Below, one piece after another: positions 9,984 through 20,239 of a DNA stretch of 28,692 bases. Source of the stretch: Gnetum montanum (lineage: Eukaryota > Streptophyta > Gnetopsida > Gnetales > Gnetaceae); NCBI GenBank assembly GCA_015680685.1, contig MNCI01009131.1, positions 8,687-37,378 on the forward strand. Direction: 5' to 3'. Within the stretch, counting starts at the first letter, position 1; each line of letters starts with the position of its first letter. A program made the position numbers and the translations under genes. The notes beneath the pieces were generated by a model. The model did not search any database. It saw nothing but the letters and a program-made list of their open reading frames with translations, and had not been told where the DNA came from.

Positions 9984-11419
9984 TTGGGTCCTCTTTATTG
10001 ATATATGGAGGAGTGGCCCAAGAGATGTTGACAAAGAACAATAAGACACCACAACAAACATGGCACCAACATTGCTCTTCAGTGTCTGATTAGATGTCAA
10101 TGCATCATGCTCAAGAGTGTTATGGATAGTGGTATATGAGATGGTAGGTAACAAGTGGGTGTAAAAGGTGTAGGTGATGTGCTAGGGATATAAGGGAAGA
10201 TGAGGTGCAAATGAGATGTTATCATGTGAGGACATCATGGCTAATGGTGACCATGACACCAGAGTAACTTTCCCTTGAAAATGTTAACCTCTCGTCAAAG
10301 TGCTTGTGAGAGAGTCAAGGTGTAGGGTCAAGACTAGGCTAGCTGCAAAACTACTTTGCTACTAGATTGCTTGATGACATTCTTTTTCCCTTTTCCCTTT
10401 TTTTATTGAGCAAGGTGAAACTTCTTTAGACTCTGCATGTTATTAAATGCTTGTTATGAAGTGCTTCCCAACAAGTGAGTTGTGTGTCACTAGATGAGCT
10501 TTACTTTGTCTTTGTTGAAATTGCATCATGTCTGTATGAAAAGGGTTTTCTCCCTAAGATGACTTACGTTACATCTAGCTAGGCTTTAACTAGATAACAA
10601 AGGCTTTTCATGAGATGACTTATGTTATGTCCACCTTGGGATTTGAAGCTTGACTTGAAGAGGATGCCATGTGGTCATAGCACATTAGCATTAAAAACAT
10701 TTGCAATCATTGCTATGTGGGGAATGAAAGGGTATGAGGATATAGGAGTAGATGTGAGTATGCTATGATAGGATAATAGGGATATGCACTTTTCAGAGGT
10801 TTACCTTGTCTAGTCATGCACATCAGAGAGATGTGGTGACTTGCTACTATAATGATATGTGTCTTTGCATGACTATTTGACACTTTGTCCTACAAACACA
10901 ACTTTAAGAAGACAAGAAAACCACATAATACATGAATGCAAATAGACTATGGATGATAAAATGTAGAAGGCCACATTAGTGACATAGGTTACATAGATTA
11001 CAAATGCTTTATTTTGGAACTACAATGTGCTCACTTGCTTGATGTAGAAGAAGATTTGTAGTATGCTTGCTTGCTTGCTTATAGAAGGATGGAAAGAGTT
11101 ATTAACAATTAACAACAAACCCAGTTTAAGGTCTTGGTAGACCATGTCTCTACTGTTTAAGGTCTTAGTAGATCATTGGGCCTATTTTAATATCCTAGTT
11201 GATCATGATGTGCTAGCTTATAGTTGTCACAAGCTACGCTATGCTAGTTTAACATCATAGTGGATAGCTATGCTAGTTTAAAGTCATAGCAGATATTCAT
11301 TCCAGCCTAACATTGTAGTAGATGAATGCTTACCTTACTTAATTAATGTGTAGTGATGCATGCTAGATGTAGTACAACTTTAAGTATGAATGGTTTACTA
11401 GATTGAAAAGCTCATTTAT
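9984..11419 (-). other. 3' untranslated region of the Tat element
   Basis: This is the stretch between the integrase C-terminus and the 3' LTR in minus-strand sense. No frame is coherent. A weak purine-rich tract (AATAAAGAGGA, about 9989-9999 on the minus strand) lies just before the LTR and could be a decayed polypurine tract. The stretch contains degenerate tandem units at 11120-11330 and a short GCTT run near 11063-11078. No antisense ORF is seen here, although some Tat elements carry one at this place. Confidence 0.5.
11120..11330. repeat. Degenerate GTTTAAGGTC-type repeats in the 3' UTR
   Basis: Units begin near 11122, 11154, 11183, 11246, 11275 and 11305. Each is built as AGTTTAA-RGTC-TAGTAGATCA with drift, at irregular spacing of about 29-63 bases. 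They resemble, in the same orientation, the units at 20517-20830 (AGTTTAAGGCCATGGTGGGC). Confidence 0.6.
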
Positions 11420-12640
11420 ATCTTGATTAGGAAGCTTGAATGGTTCATTGTTGTAGGCCTTAGTGACTAGGAAAGGCCCTTCCTAGTTGGTTAAGAATTT
11501 ATCTATGGTTTTGCCAATGGCCTTGAGGATTAGGTTCCCATTTTTGATTGGGTACTGATGCTAGTTATTATGATACTTTTTCTATTGCCTCTCGTAATAC
11601 CATTTAATATAATTGAGTGTACACATATGCTCCTCCTCCATTGACTCAAGGCCTACAATTTTTAACTCGTTGTTTTAACCTTCATTGATGAAGTTTGAGA
11701 GGACTACTGAAGCCATGAAACTTGCAATTCAAGTGGCAACACTACTTCAGGTTAGTAGATAAGGCTATAAGACATCATACCTATTACTATTCAATGCATT
11801 GTGTGGTAGGCCCAAAGTGCATAGACTATTTGCTCATGACATCATTGTTTGTTGTTGCTTAGCATCTTCTTGAGGAGGTGACGATGACCTTTTTGGTAGC
11901 CTTTACTTGGCCATTTGCTTGAGGGTACTATGGCAATAAAAAAAGTTCGTGATGCTAAAGTGCTTACAAAATACTTTGGTTTCAATGCTACTAAATTATG
12001 GTCCATTGTGTATCACTATGCTCATTGGCAAGCTAAAATAGGTCACTATGTTATCCAACATAAACTTGCAAACCTACTACGATGTTATCTTCCTAAGGGG
12101 GATATCTTTGATCCACTTGGTGAAATATACCATTGTGGTTATTATGAAGCTAGGCCTTGTGGAGGACTTAGGCATTATGTGCGTAATGATGTCGAGGTCC
12201 TAGCATTGGAATGACCACGTGATTTGTATCATATGCAATTCAGTTGGTGACAGGTGCATTAAGTTGCTATATTATTGATAGGTGTCACATGTTTTAACTT
12301 TCTAAATGTAGTTGATCTCCATATAAGGTCAATAGTAGCCTAGCCATATGATTTTTGCTACCATTGCCCTAGGTGCTATGTGACCTCTGCATAGTCCTTC
12401 ATGGACTTGATTAATGATTGTTTTTGCTTTGTTTTTGCTCATGTAGGTTAGTAGTATGCCATTGTAGGATCTACAACATAATGTGTTATTACCTATTACC
12501 TACAATGATGTAATGCCAAAAACATTTATGTATTATGTATTTTTGAGTTGTAGTTAAGTGTTACAGAGGCTCACCTTGTAGAAGGTACGACTTGATGTTG
12601 TCATACCACTCTTTTGCAAGGTAGTGCTAACTTTGGCTAT
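11420..12640 (-). pseudogene. Tat-type integrase, decayed
   Basis: Integrase inserts the cDNA into the host genome. On the minus strand the core domain is recognisable: VYFTKWIKDIPLRKITS (about 12080-12130), a spacer, then LPMSIVIHNGP-FSSIETKVF (about 11965-12030). The second, then NFFYCHSTLKQMAK, matches the strand-helix region before the catalytic Glu. The catalytic Asp of the usual T-D-N-G motif is His (IHNG), and the Glu position is lost. The C-terminal domain reads YPIKNGNLILKAIGKTI and, after a stop, EGPFLVTKAYNNEPFKL (about 11434-11560), the GDLVLRK/WEGPY pattern of gypsy integrases. The N-terminal HHCC zinc finger was not resolved. A 99-codon plus-strand ORF at 11915-12214 is only its antisense shadow. 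Confidence 0.8.
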
Positions 12641-13100
12641 GGATGCATCTTTGATGGCTTGCATGATAGGTGTAGTACAATCGACCACTGAGGTGGGCAA
12701 TGCATTGAACATGCTAGGTTCTATGATAAGGGCTAATGCTGCAAGTGCATCAGTAATGGCATTTTTGCTTTAGGGAACATGGTGAACATCAACAACTACA
12801 GAGTGGTGGAGCAAGTGTTTTGCTAGGTCATAATAAGGCTATAAATGTTATGCTTCGTAGGTGTAAATTTCTATAACCTAATTGACCACTAGTTTTGAAT
12901 CACCTTAGGTCACTATGCATTGGATCCCTAGGCTGTGTGCTACAAAGATGCCTGAGAGAAGACCTTTGTGCTCTACTACGTTGTTGGTACAAGGAAATGT
13001 AAAATGATAGGCAAAGGATTAGATCACCCAAGAGGGAAGTGTAATAATAGCAGTGATGCTACCTCCTTGAGAGGTTGAATCTCTATCAAAATTTAGGAGT
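12640..13100 (-). pseudogene. Second (archaeal-type) RNase H, decayed
   Basis: The minus strand reads FDRDSTSQGGSITAIITLP (about 13025-13095, for FDGAsxxxGxGaGvvLxxP), then CTNNVVEHKGLLSGIFVAHS (about 12935-12990, for TNNxAEYxALLxGLxxA), then GDSKLVVN (about 12885-12905, for GDSxLVxxQ). This order and wording match the extra archaeal-type RNase H that Tat-lineage elements carry between the native RNase H and integrase. It removes template RNA during reverse transcription. The catalytic Glu is retained as E-H-K in place of E-Y-x, but stops interrupt the frame. Confidence 0.75.
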
Positions 13101-13319
13101 GCCTCATAATTTTTAGGCACTTGGCTAATACTGCTAACATGCTTATCTAGGAATTCAATATCTATGGTAGCTTGATCATCTACTAGTGAAGTGATGAGTT
13201 GTGCAACTATTGCCTGACCTCTTATTTAGGCTTGCATGCATAATGTAGGTAAAAATATACTATTATTGCATTCCAACATGCAATGTGACTACTTTCGTAG
13301 ATATTAGCTATTATAGCTC

Positions 13320-13731
13320 AGACTACATTGTTCTTGCAAATGATGTTAACCTACTTGCGGAAGAGGTAATGCCTCGAGTTCTCTAGTGAGAAGACTAGGG
13401 TAAGGTAATACTTCTCCACATCATTGTATCTCATTTCATGGGGTATTAATGCATGGCTTAGGTAGTAGACTAGGACCTCTATGCCATCATCTCATTTTTG
13501 GCAAAGTAAAGAAGTGATGGTGACAAGGTAGACGTAAAAAGGCTTGTCTCCTTATGGAGGGTAAACCATGGGTAGTTGTACCAGCTCTTTCTTAATGTTG
13601 TCAAATGTTTATTAGTGCTAAGCTATCCATTTAAATTGGGCTCATTTATTGAGGAAATTTTGCATTGGTTGTAGCTTGTCGATTAACCTAGTGATAAACC
13701 TACATATGAATTGTATTCTACCTTGCAACTC
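13320..13731 (-). pseudogene. Native Ty3/gypsy RNase H, decayed
   Basis: It continues directly from RT on the minus strand. ELQGRIQFICRFI (about 13690-13730) corresponds to the LxGxLxYxxRFI connection. TFDNIKKELVQLPMVYPP (about 13565-13625) corresponds to AFxxIKxxLxxPPVLxxP. Near the end, YYLSHALIPHEMRYNDVEKY (about 13420-13475) and YLTLVFSLENSRHYLF (about 13375-13422) correspond to YxSRxLxxxExxYxxxEKxxLAxVxAxxKxRHYL. Several stops are present. Its presence beside the second RNase H supports a dual-RNase H (Tat) element. Confidence 0.75.
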
Positions 13732-14450
13732 TCATAGCTCCATAAGGTTAGCCAATGGTGCTAAGTTGGTTATGGCTTTAATCTTGCTAGGATCTACACA
13801 TATACCTACTTTAGATACTACAAATCCAAGAATCCTACACATTTTGATGCCAAAAACACACTTCTTGGGGTTTAACCTAAGCTCATGTTTTAGGTAGCAT
13901 TTAAGCACTAACTCTAACTCACTTGCATGGTTGTAGATCACCTTGGATTAAACTACAATATCATCTATGTAGTCATTGAGAAAACTCATCATGTAGTCAC
14001 TAAAGATGTACATCATTGCATGTTGGTATGTTGCTCCTACATTCTTTAGTCCAAAAGACATCATTGTGTAGCAAAATGTACCCTAGGGGGTCATGAAGGT
14101 TGTACTAAGCTAGTGCTTAGGGTTGATCCTAATCTGGTTGTAGCTCGAGAACCTATCCATGAAGGACAACAAGGCATGTTTAGTGATGGTATCAATCAAT
14201 TGATTGATATTGGGCAATAGGAAGTTGTCTTTGATGGTTTCCTTATTTATGTCTCAAAAGTCTATGCAAATGCGCATACTTCCATTTTTCGTGGGCATAA
14301 TCATGATGTTAGAGACCCAATATACAAAGTCAATAGCCTGGATGAAACTAGCTCTATAAAGCTTGGTGATCTTGTCATGGACTACCAATTCCATCTTAGG
14401 TCTAACTTTGTGTGATTTTTGCTTAACTAGTTTGATGCAGGGATCAAGGA
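13732..14450 (-). pseudogene. Tat-type reverse transcriptase, decayed
   Basis: This is the clearest domain in the window. Minus-strand motifs in order are KLVKQKSHKVRPKMELVVHD (about 14390-14445); IMIMPTKNGSMRICIDF (about 14255-14305); LLSFMDRFSSYNQIRI with the first catalytic Asp (about 14125-14175); TFCYTMMSFGLKNVGATYQ (about 14030-14090); DYIDDIVV, the YxDD active site (13951-13977); and LRLNPKKCVFGIKMCRILGF through to GICVDPSKIKAI (about 13760-13880). The YIDD aspartates are kept. Stops replace Arg, Gln and Trp codons throughout, so it is inactive. The wording is that of Tat/Athila-type RTs rather than chromoviruses. Confidence 0.9.
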
Positions 14451-14870
14451 TGATGTTATTCTAGACTAGCTAGGGATCTAGGATTGACATGCCCTAGTAT
14501 GACCATGCAAATGCTTTGATGTTATAGTTAGGTACTTTAGTGATGTTGTGAGCATGCTAGGGTTCTAGCGAGGAGCTTAGTTTTAATGTTCTTGCCCTAC
14601 CACTATGCATTTCCATAGGCATCTCAATAAGGGGATCCTCTATGATGTCCCCTACCTCTAGTTCAAGGGCCTTAAGTAGATGGTCAAGCCAGTCTAGTGG
14701 TGCTTCTACTGAATCCATGTATTTATTGTAGGTTGTAGGCTTGAGATCTAGGCAATGAGGATCAATGCATTACTTAATGTTACCATAAGGCCCCAAGAAG
14801 ACCAAAGGTAAGAAGATCTACTTGTGCATAGCCATGTCGTGTTCCTATAAAATAAACCCAAAAAAATGTC
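14451..14870 (-). pseudogene. Protease-RT linker of the Tat polyprotein
   Basis: The reading frame leading into RT is FLGPYGNIK, then EAPLDWLDHLLKALELEVGD, EDPLIEMPMEMHSGRARTLK, then NIKAFAWSY (about 14515-14545), which matches the YKDVFAWSY box before Tat RT. The upstream edge, at about 14847-14860 on the minus strand, is TTTATTTTATAG followed by coding sequence. It looks like a splice acceptor. Ogre-type elements are known to have an intron between protease and RT, but here the other side lies 6 kb away. Confidence 0.6.
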
Positions 14871-16620
14871 AAGCAACACCTGTTTGACAAAGTTAATATG
14901 CATGAATGAGAAAAGTTGTCGAATGATATTTTCTTAAGCATTCATGTAAGTTTCCATGGGAGGTAAACATGTTTTTGCTAGTTTCAGGCTCCGACAGGCC
15001 ATATGCATGCCATTTTTAGGTCTTAGTGAGCTATGGTTGTGCTAAACATGCCATTCTAGGAAGGGCTAGTTATGCTTAGGAGTAGAGTTAATGTGCATTT
15101 TTGTAGGGTGGAAAAAAATCATTTTTTTGGATTAAGATGGTTGACTATGCTCTCACCCAACTACTTTCTCCATGCTCTATAGCTAGACACTTGGTGGTGA
15201 CTGTAGTCCCAAGTTGGTGGGTCATTAATGACTGCAGGAGAGTATATAAGTACAATTTTACTATGGTAACTTCTTCAATTTTTTCTTTTAACTATAATGT
15301 CAAGAGCATAGTCTTATTATTGCCTTTTCTAGTGCTACTAGTTGAGAGCATAGTTGTGGAAAAGATGATGCACTCGAGTGCACACCTTAACCTAGGGTTG
15401 ATAAAAATTACTAAAGGGAAGAGGGTATTGAGCCATCTACCATAGGCACATGTTGAGGAGAGGAGGACATTTATGTTAGACAAGTATGTCGACTACACTC
15501 TTTCCTTACATCTATTTTGTTTTTTATTTTTTTCATGTAAGGGTTTTGGGAGTGTGCTCTCATAGCGCTGCCTATGCACCCTACCATGGTGGTGGCCATC
15601 ATGGCTATGTGCTATCTATGTCATGGCATTATGGCAAGGAGGGTTTCTATTTTTGTTGGAGTTTTGAGCACCAGTTGACCCATGGATTTAGCATTGGAAG
15701 GAGGGGGAAAGAAGAGCAGATAGGGTTTACTTTTGTTTTTTTCTTTTTTGAATTTTTGGGCCTACATAGGATCTAGGTCCTTGAAAACTACACTTTGGGG
15801 AACAACCATAGGGGTAGGGGTTACCACTAAAATAGGTGCTAGGGTTTGGTGTTAGTAAAGATACCAGGGCTAGCATGGTAGGAGGGGCAATGTAGAGATC
15901 TATCTTTGCATCCTTCTTTTTCTTCTTTTTGCTACATAGGGATAGACCTATGGACTATGTTGTGGGTCTTACACACAAAGCTATTAGAACTATTGGTGTA
16001 ATTCAAGGTTTTGTGGGTTGTGCCTACTGTCATAGGGAACTCTACCATGCATCGCTTCCACCTTCTCATTGGCTACCACCTTATTCTCACATGTGCAAGG
16101 GTTTCAATATTGCTAGGCTATGCTCTATGGGTTTTGGACATTTGCCTATGTTGGGGGTTGTGGTAGGTTTTTCCTTGGGTGGTAGTGGTGAGGGAAGAAG
16201 GAAGGCCATGGTAGGACTTGGTAGTACTAGTCCACGTAACATTGTGTGGAGACTATGTTGTCCATGGCGACAATTGGGACTATGCTCTCCACTCATTGAG
16301 AGCATAGTTACTAGGTTGATTCTAAGTGTTTGCACAAATGTCTATCACTTTGGGACTACACTCTCCATGCCCTAGAGTGTAGTTGGGGTAGTCTTGTGTT
16401 AGTCAAAATTTCATTACTTATGTGCAATGCTAAACCTACAAAAAATGTGCTATACCCCACTAAGTGCCAGACACGTTGAATGAGTTAATTGATGTCCTAC
16501 ACTTATGGTGCCCTAGGATGTATTGTTAAAATTACATAATTTGCTAATTTAACTTAGTATTTTATTGTATGTATGTGAAAATTTACATCTATGTATGTAT
16601 ACTAATGCTTTCCCATTGCT
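14871..16620 (+). other. Non-coding, motif-rich segment upstream of the antisense pseudogene
   Basis: This stretch is rich in the same words as the LTR minisatellite, such as GACTATGCTCTC at 15133-15150, GAGAGCATAGTT at 15343-15354, and a palindrome-like pair at 16278-16312 and 16353-16383. It contains the window's longest frame (15929-16375, 148 codons), but that runs through these repeats and its product has no recognisable feature, so I do not call it a gene. A TATA-like box is at 15243. The segment could be the promoter and leader of the plus-strand pseudogene, or a degenerate LTR/UTR of a further Tat copy. Confidence 0.45.
15243..15250 (+). promoter_or_regulatory. TATA-like box upstream of the antisense pseudogene
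   Basis: The plus strand reads TATATAAG within GGAGAGTATATAAGTAC. It is a good plant TATA consensus and lies about 1.4 kb upstream of the first recognisable coding block. AT-rich DNA gives such matches by chance, so the role is inferred. Confidence 0.35.
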
Positions 16621-16631
16621 TGATGAATGTA

Positions 16632-17435
16632 AGGTGTTGTTGAAGCTCATTTTGATTATGGTTGAGCTCGTGGGCATCCTATGTTGCATGAGCGACCCAT
16701 CCCTAACATGAATACACCAAATATGTGAGTGGATTATCAGGTTGTGTGGTTCTAGCCAAGAGCTAGGGAGTTCCTGGAGTATATATTGTAGTGGTTTAGT
16801 ATGATCATGTGGTCACACTTGGCAATTGAGGTTGCTAATGCTATCATTGAGTCATTGCTACTTGGGATGAATTAGAATAATATGAAGTTTGTCTTAGATG
16901 AGTTTTCTACCCACGTTGGAACAAGAGGCTTAGGCAGAGGCCTTATGGACATTTGTTAGCTATCTAGAGTATGGTGCATGATGGCGTTTTCTTGTTACAA
17001 CAAGAGAAAAACCATTTTTGTTGCACAACAGTTGCATACTCTATGTCAGAACTTGCCTAGAATTGTTTACTATGTTAGAGGATGAGTGCTTCTATGGCTC
17101 TTATAGTGTTTTATGATACTTGCTCATGTTAAATTGCTAATGGTTCTATGGTTGATGCCAAGTTCAAAGTTAATGAAGATGGCCTACATGATGATCCAAA
17201 CTCTGTAGCATTAACTTGCACTACCTTAGAGGTATTCTCATCTAGCACAAAAATTTAGGTAGCCATGATTGATTAGCAGGGGCACAATATAGAGACCCAC
17301 ATCTCTTAACACTTAAAGACATATGAGTGATGTAGGACCCATGGCTAGTTCGATGGGTGTGCTATTGGTGAGATTAACATCGAGGAGGTGTTTGTAGCAC
17401 TACCCCCATCTTGTACTTCATTTGTGCCACATGCC
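16632..17435 (+). pseudogene. Antisense pseudogene block 1, FCP1/NIF phosphatase-like
   Basis: A plus-strand reading frame follows a T-rich tract ending in AATGTAAG. PIPNMNTPNM, then VDYQVVWF-stop-PRAREFLEYIL (about 16735-16790), then WFSMIMWSHLAIEVANAIIE (about 16793-16850) and KFVLDEFSTHVG resemble the NLI-interacting/FCP1-like HAD phosphatase pattern: V-x-x-RP-x-x-x-x-FL, then F-x-V-x-I-W-S, then I-x-x-LL. The initial DxDxT motif was not found. After a frameshift, a long frame reads GSMVDAKFKVNEDGLHDDPN and INIEEVFVALPPSCTSFVPH (to about 17430). Stops at Trp, Arg and Gln codons are frequent. The family call is tentative. That the stretch once coded protein is better supported. Confidence 0.4.
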
Positions 17436-17530
17436 TATCTACATTTTTTGCTCATGTGCTTATGTATATGCCCTTTTGTTTTCCTTATTGACATAATGAA
17501 GTGCTAACATTATTTTACTTTATGTTGTAG
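17436..17530 (+). other. Intron-like gap in the antisense pseudogene
   Basis: A T-rich stretch without coding character ends in TTTATGTTGTAG and is followed immediately by an open frame. It has the look of a plant intron 3' end. The donor is degraded. Three similar gaps occur further on: about 18597-18718 (ending GTTAGTTGTAG), about 18912-19200 (ending TAGTTTTTAG) and about 20050-20161 (ending GGTTGTCGTAG). Confidence 0.45.
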
Positions 17531-18596
17531 TGGTGGTTGGCTCAGCTGAGGTGATAGTGGTTATCATGTATCACACAAAAGCCACAATTATCATGAAATA
17601 TAGGGATGTAGAGGGTGCACAACATTGGCTATGCCACAGAGTGCTAGAGTCATTGATGGTTGAGCTTATGCATGTTGGGTTAATGGACCTATTCTTGGCC
17701 CATATCCCAAGTGTCTTGATGGATGAAATGGTCATCATCATTGACTTCTTTAGTAGTGATGTTAGGTAGTTTATCACCCACATGCATGACATGATGGTAG
17801 TGCTAGACCTTAGTGACACTTTCTTTGCTAATCTCTTTGGCATCCCTACTGATAGCCTAATGATTGTTGATAAGATCAGTAGGGAGGTGGACCACAGAGA
17901 GGAGATCAAGATCTAGTTGGGGGCCACCTGATCTCAAAAAGGCATATTAACCAAAGATGTGTAGGTGCTTGAGGTGTGAGAGCTCTACCCTCTTTTTCAC
18001 ACTTGTGCCTTTTCAAAGATGCTTTTTGAAGAAAAGATCCTAGTGGTGGAATAGGCATGGGTAATGATATAGGTGCTACTAGAGGGTATAAGGTTTAACT
18101 AGGCTAGGTACATAGCCACATGGCTACATGTAGAAATTTCTAGGCTCTGGTTTAACCTCTAGGTGAGGTCACCTATGCACTTCACATTCTTCATAGGATA
18201 CCTATGAAGATTTGCAGAGCTTCTAATTATGTAGGATGGTGGATGATGGATGGTGCAAGATCATGAGTAGTTGTCTAAGACATGGATTAAAGACATTTTT
18301 TGACCACATTCACACAATACCCCCTTAAAGGGGATTGATGAGTCTTTGTTAGTAATGACCAAGGTTCTCATGGGGAACTTGTATTATTCTTGTGATAGTG
18401 TAGGTGTGGGTCCTCTAGTTAGCATTAGGGATGTGAGCAAGGTGGATTGATACATGGTAGAGACAGTGGGATTATCCAAGGCCAAGATCAAGAGGTCACG
18501 ACCTCAAGAGAAGGCTTCCCGTATGGTCAAGAAGCCAAGTAGCAAAAAGATCTACATCAAGCTACAAGGTTTGCATGAGGATGTTACAGGCTAGTA
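17531..18596 (+). pseudogene. Antisense pseudogene block 2, family unknown
   Basis: This is one frame of about 355 codons with roughly a dozen stops, nearly all explainable as decayed Arg, Gln or Trp codons and without evident frameshifts. It starts VVGSAEVIVVIMYHTKATII, continues KYRDVEGAQHWLCHRVLESL and later SDTFFANLFGIPTDSLMIVD, and ends in a basic segment (KAKIKRSRPQEKASRMVKKP). The acidic/hydrophobic body with a basic tail suggests a nuclear or nucleic-acid-associated protein, but that is inference. I do not recognise the family. Antisense accessory ORFs of Tat elements are one possibility, a captured host gene another. Codon-level openness over 1 kb on the strand opposite to pol argues against chance. 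Confidence 0.5.
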
Positions 18597-18718
18597 TGCA
18601 TAGATGCTAGGTGCTTTAGTTGTATTTATACATAAGTATTTTTTATGTTTTTTTCATTTTTATGCTATAATTCTAATTAGCTAATGATGTTATGCTTCAT
18701 GTGTGTATGTGTTAGTTG

Positions 18719-18911
18719 TAGAAAAAGGAGAAAGAGCTATGAGAGTAGCAATTGAAGTGGTAGTGAAGGAAGTGCTCCCTCAGGTAGAGGAGATGGTAGC
18801 TAATGGAGATGAGCTCCACTAGGCGATGGAGATCCTTCAGAAATTGGAAGAAGACGTGTTGCTCCACTTTGATGGGATGACTTTGATACTTTATTTAATG
18901 CTACGTAGATA
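18719..18911 (+). pseudogene. Antisense pseudogene block 3
   Basis: A short, highly charged block follows an intron-like gap: EKGERAMRVAIEVVVKEVLP, then QVEEMVANGDELH, and after one stop AMEILQKLEEDVLLHF. The heptad-like spacing of Leu, Val and Ile with Glu and Lys suggests a helical or coiled-coil region. It is continuous in orientation with blocks 2 and 4. Confidence 0.4.
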
Positions 18912-19200
18912 GGTGAACCCCCCTACACTCATGCTTGAGGGCTTACTAGGAAATCTATGTTTGTTGGCATTTGCCTACCTTTTTTTATTCTAGTACCTTG
19001 AGTTGTATTAAGCTACATGCTAATTGCATCATTGTATTACAATATCAAATGTTCCAACTATTAGTCCTACATCAACCTACCGCATGGAAGCATGGGTAGA
19101 GATGCTAGATAAATTTTCTTTTATGGAAAGTGTTTCTAGAATTAGTTATGTGTGTAGTTATATCCTACTTACTGCTCAAATGCTTAGTTTTTAGCTAAGG

Positions 19201-20239
19201 TTGGCTAATTTTTATATGCTTATAGGTCCTAAGTTGCAATGGAATCCAAGCAAGGTGACAAAGGTGGATGCTCTAATCAACCTTCCTCCTAAGGTTGATA
19301 AGGTGCCTTGTCATATGTATGAGACCTCTAACAAGTGTATGCTTTCCTATGCCAAGTGTTTATGGGTTTGTAGGTGCTCTAATGAGTACTTATGGAAACA
19401 TGTGCATGAACTATAGAAGAAGGTGGCTAGCTAGGATGAGAAGATTAAGGATCTTCAATCTAGGTATGACTTTCTAACGGCTACATTGTAGAGGGATGAC
19501 ACCTGGCACACCTTTGAGATTTAGTATTCTAGGTATTGAACCACAGTCAGAAGTAGGAATAAGGCAACATAGGAGCTAGTAGAGCAACAACTCTAGATGG
19601 AATTTCTTGCTTAGAAAAACCAAGACTAGAAAAACTATAGCAAAAAGGTTTACACGTAGGGATAAACACAAAAAATCATAATTATAAATACAAGCAAGAG
19701 CATAATACATATGTGTAGTGGTACAAGGAAGAGTCTATTGAACACTATTGCCTCGAGATGTTTCTTGAGGTGACCAGTAAAAAGCATGTGTATGAAATGT
19801 TTGTGCACTGTATGATCATGAGTGACTCTCCTATGAGGAAGATTATCACCCCCTCTAGAGAGGCCTCTTCTCCACATTTTCCATGAGACACCCATATGGA
19901 CTACCATGGATAAAGGAAAAATGCTTGGAAGTATTGACTTTGGATAGGAAGACTGTACAAAGCTTTCCGAACCTAAGATCCTCCATTGCTTAGAGGCTGG
20001 CCTTGGAAAGTTACCTCTAGAACTCATCGATTCAGGATCTTTCCAAGCTAGTATTTGCTATGTTATTATTTATTCATTTTTTTCTTTTTGTATTTTTGAG
20101 CTAGCTTGCTCTATGTAATGTCTGCTTACTAATTGCATACATTTGCTTTTGGTTGTCGTAGGTACCAAGTGATGTTGAAGGTCCCAATGACTCAATAGAA
20201 GAAGCGAAACCTCCACATCCACCTAAAGTTATTGCCTGA
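19201..20239 (+). pseudogene. Antisense pseudogene block 4, coiled-coil-like C-terminus
   Basis: The plus-strand frame begins after TAGTTTTTAG and reads KLQWNPSKVTKVDALINLPP, then VPCHMYETSNKCMLSYAKCL. A Lys/Glu-rich stretch follows (DEKIKDLQSRYDFL, ELVEQQL), suggesting a coiled coil. From 19860 on, a second frame runs EDCTKLSEPKILHCLEAGLG and LPLELIDSGSFQA (to about 20049). After an intron-like gap with a clean 3' end (about 20161), a last exon reads VPSDVEGPNDSIEEAKPPHP and stops at 20239. The family is unknown. The layout (blocks separated by T-rich gaps, acidic Pro-rich end, stop) is that of a spliced gene in decay. The minus-strand frame at 19650-20027 is a shadow. Confidence 0.4.

Noticed and set aside
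11915-12214. Plus-strand ORF of 99 codons
   Set aside because: It is the exact antisense of the integrase core (YFTKWIK to the CHSTLK region) read on the minus strand. The product has no features of its own.
13649-13897. Plus-strand ORF of 82 codons
   Set aside because: Antisense to the RT/RNase H junction (LRLNPKKCVFG to KIKAI) on the minus strand.
15929-16375. Longest ORF in the window (148 codons, plus strand), with an overlapping minus frame at 16087-16335
   Set aside because: It runs through copies of the LTR-type GAGAGCATAGTT motif, its composition is skewed, and no motif is seen. Openness on both strands suggests chance.
17571-17909. Minus-strand ORF of 112 codons
   Set aside because: It mirrors block 2 of the plus-strand pseudogene, whose coding character continues for 1 kb while this frame does not.
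19650-20027. Minus-strand ORF of 125 codons
   Set aside because: It has no recognisable features and lies opposite block 4 of the plus-strand pseudogene. Plus-strand reading is favoured by continuity with neighbouring blocks and the intron-like ends, though this one is less certain.
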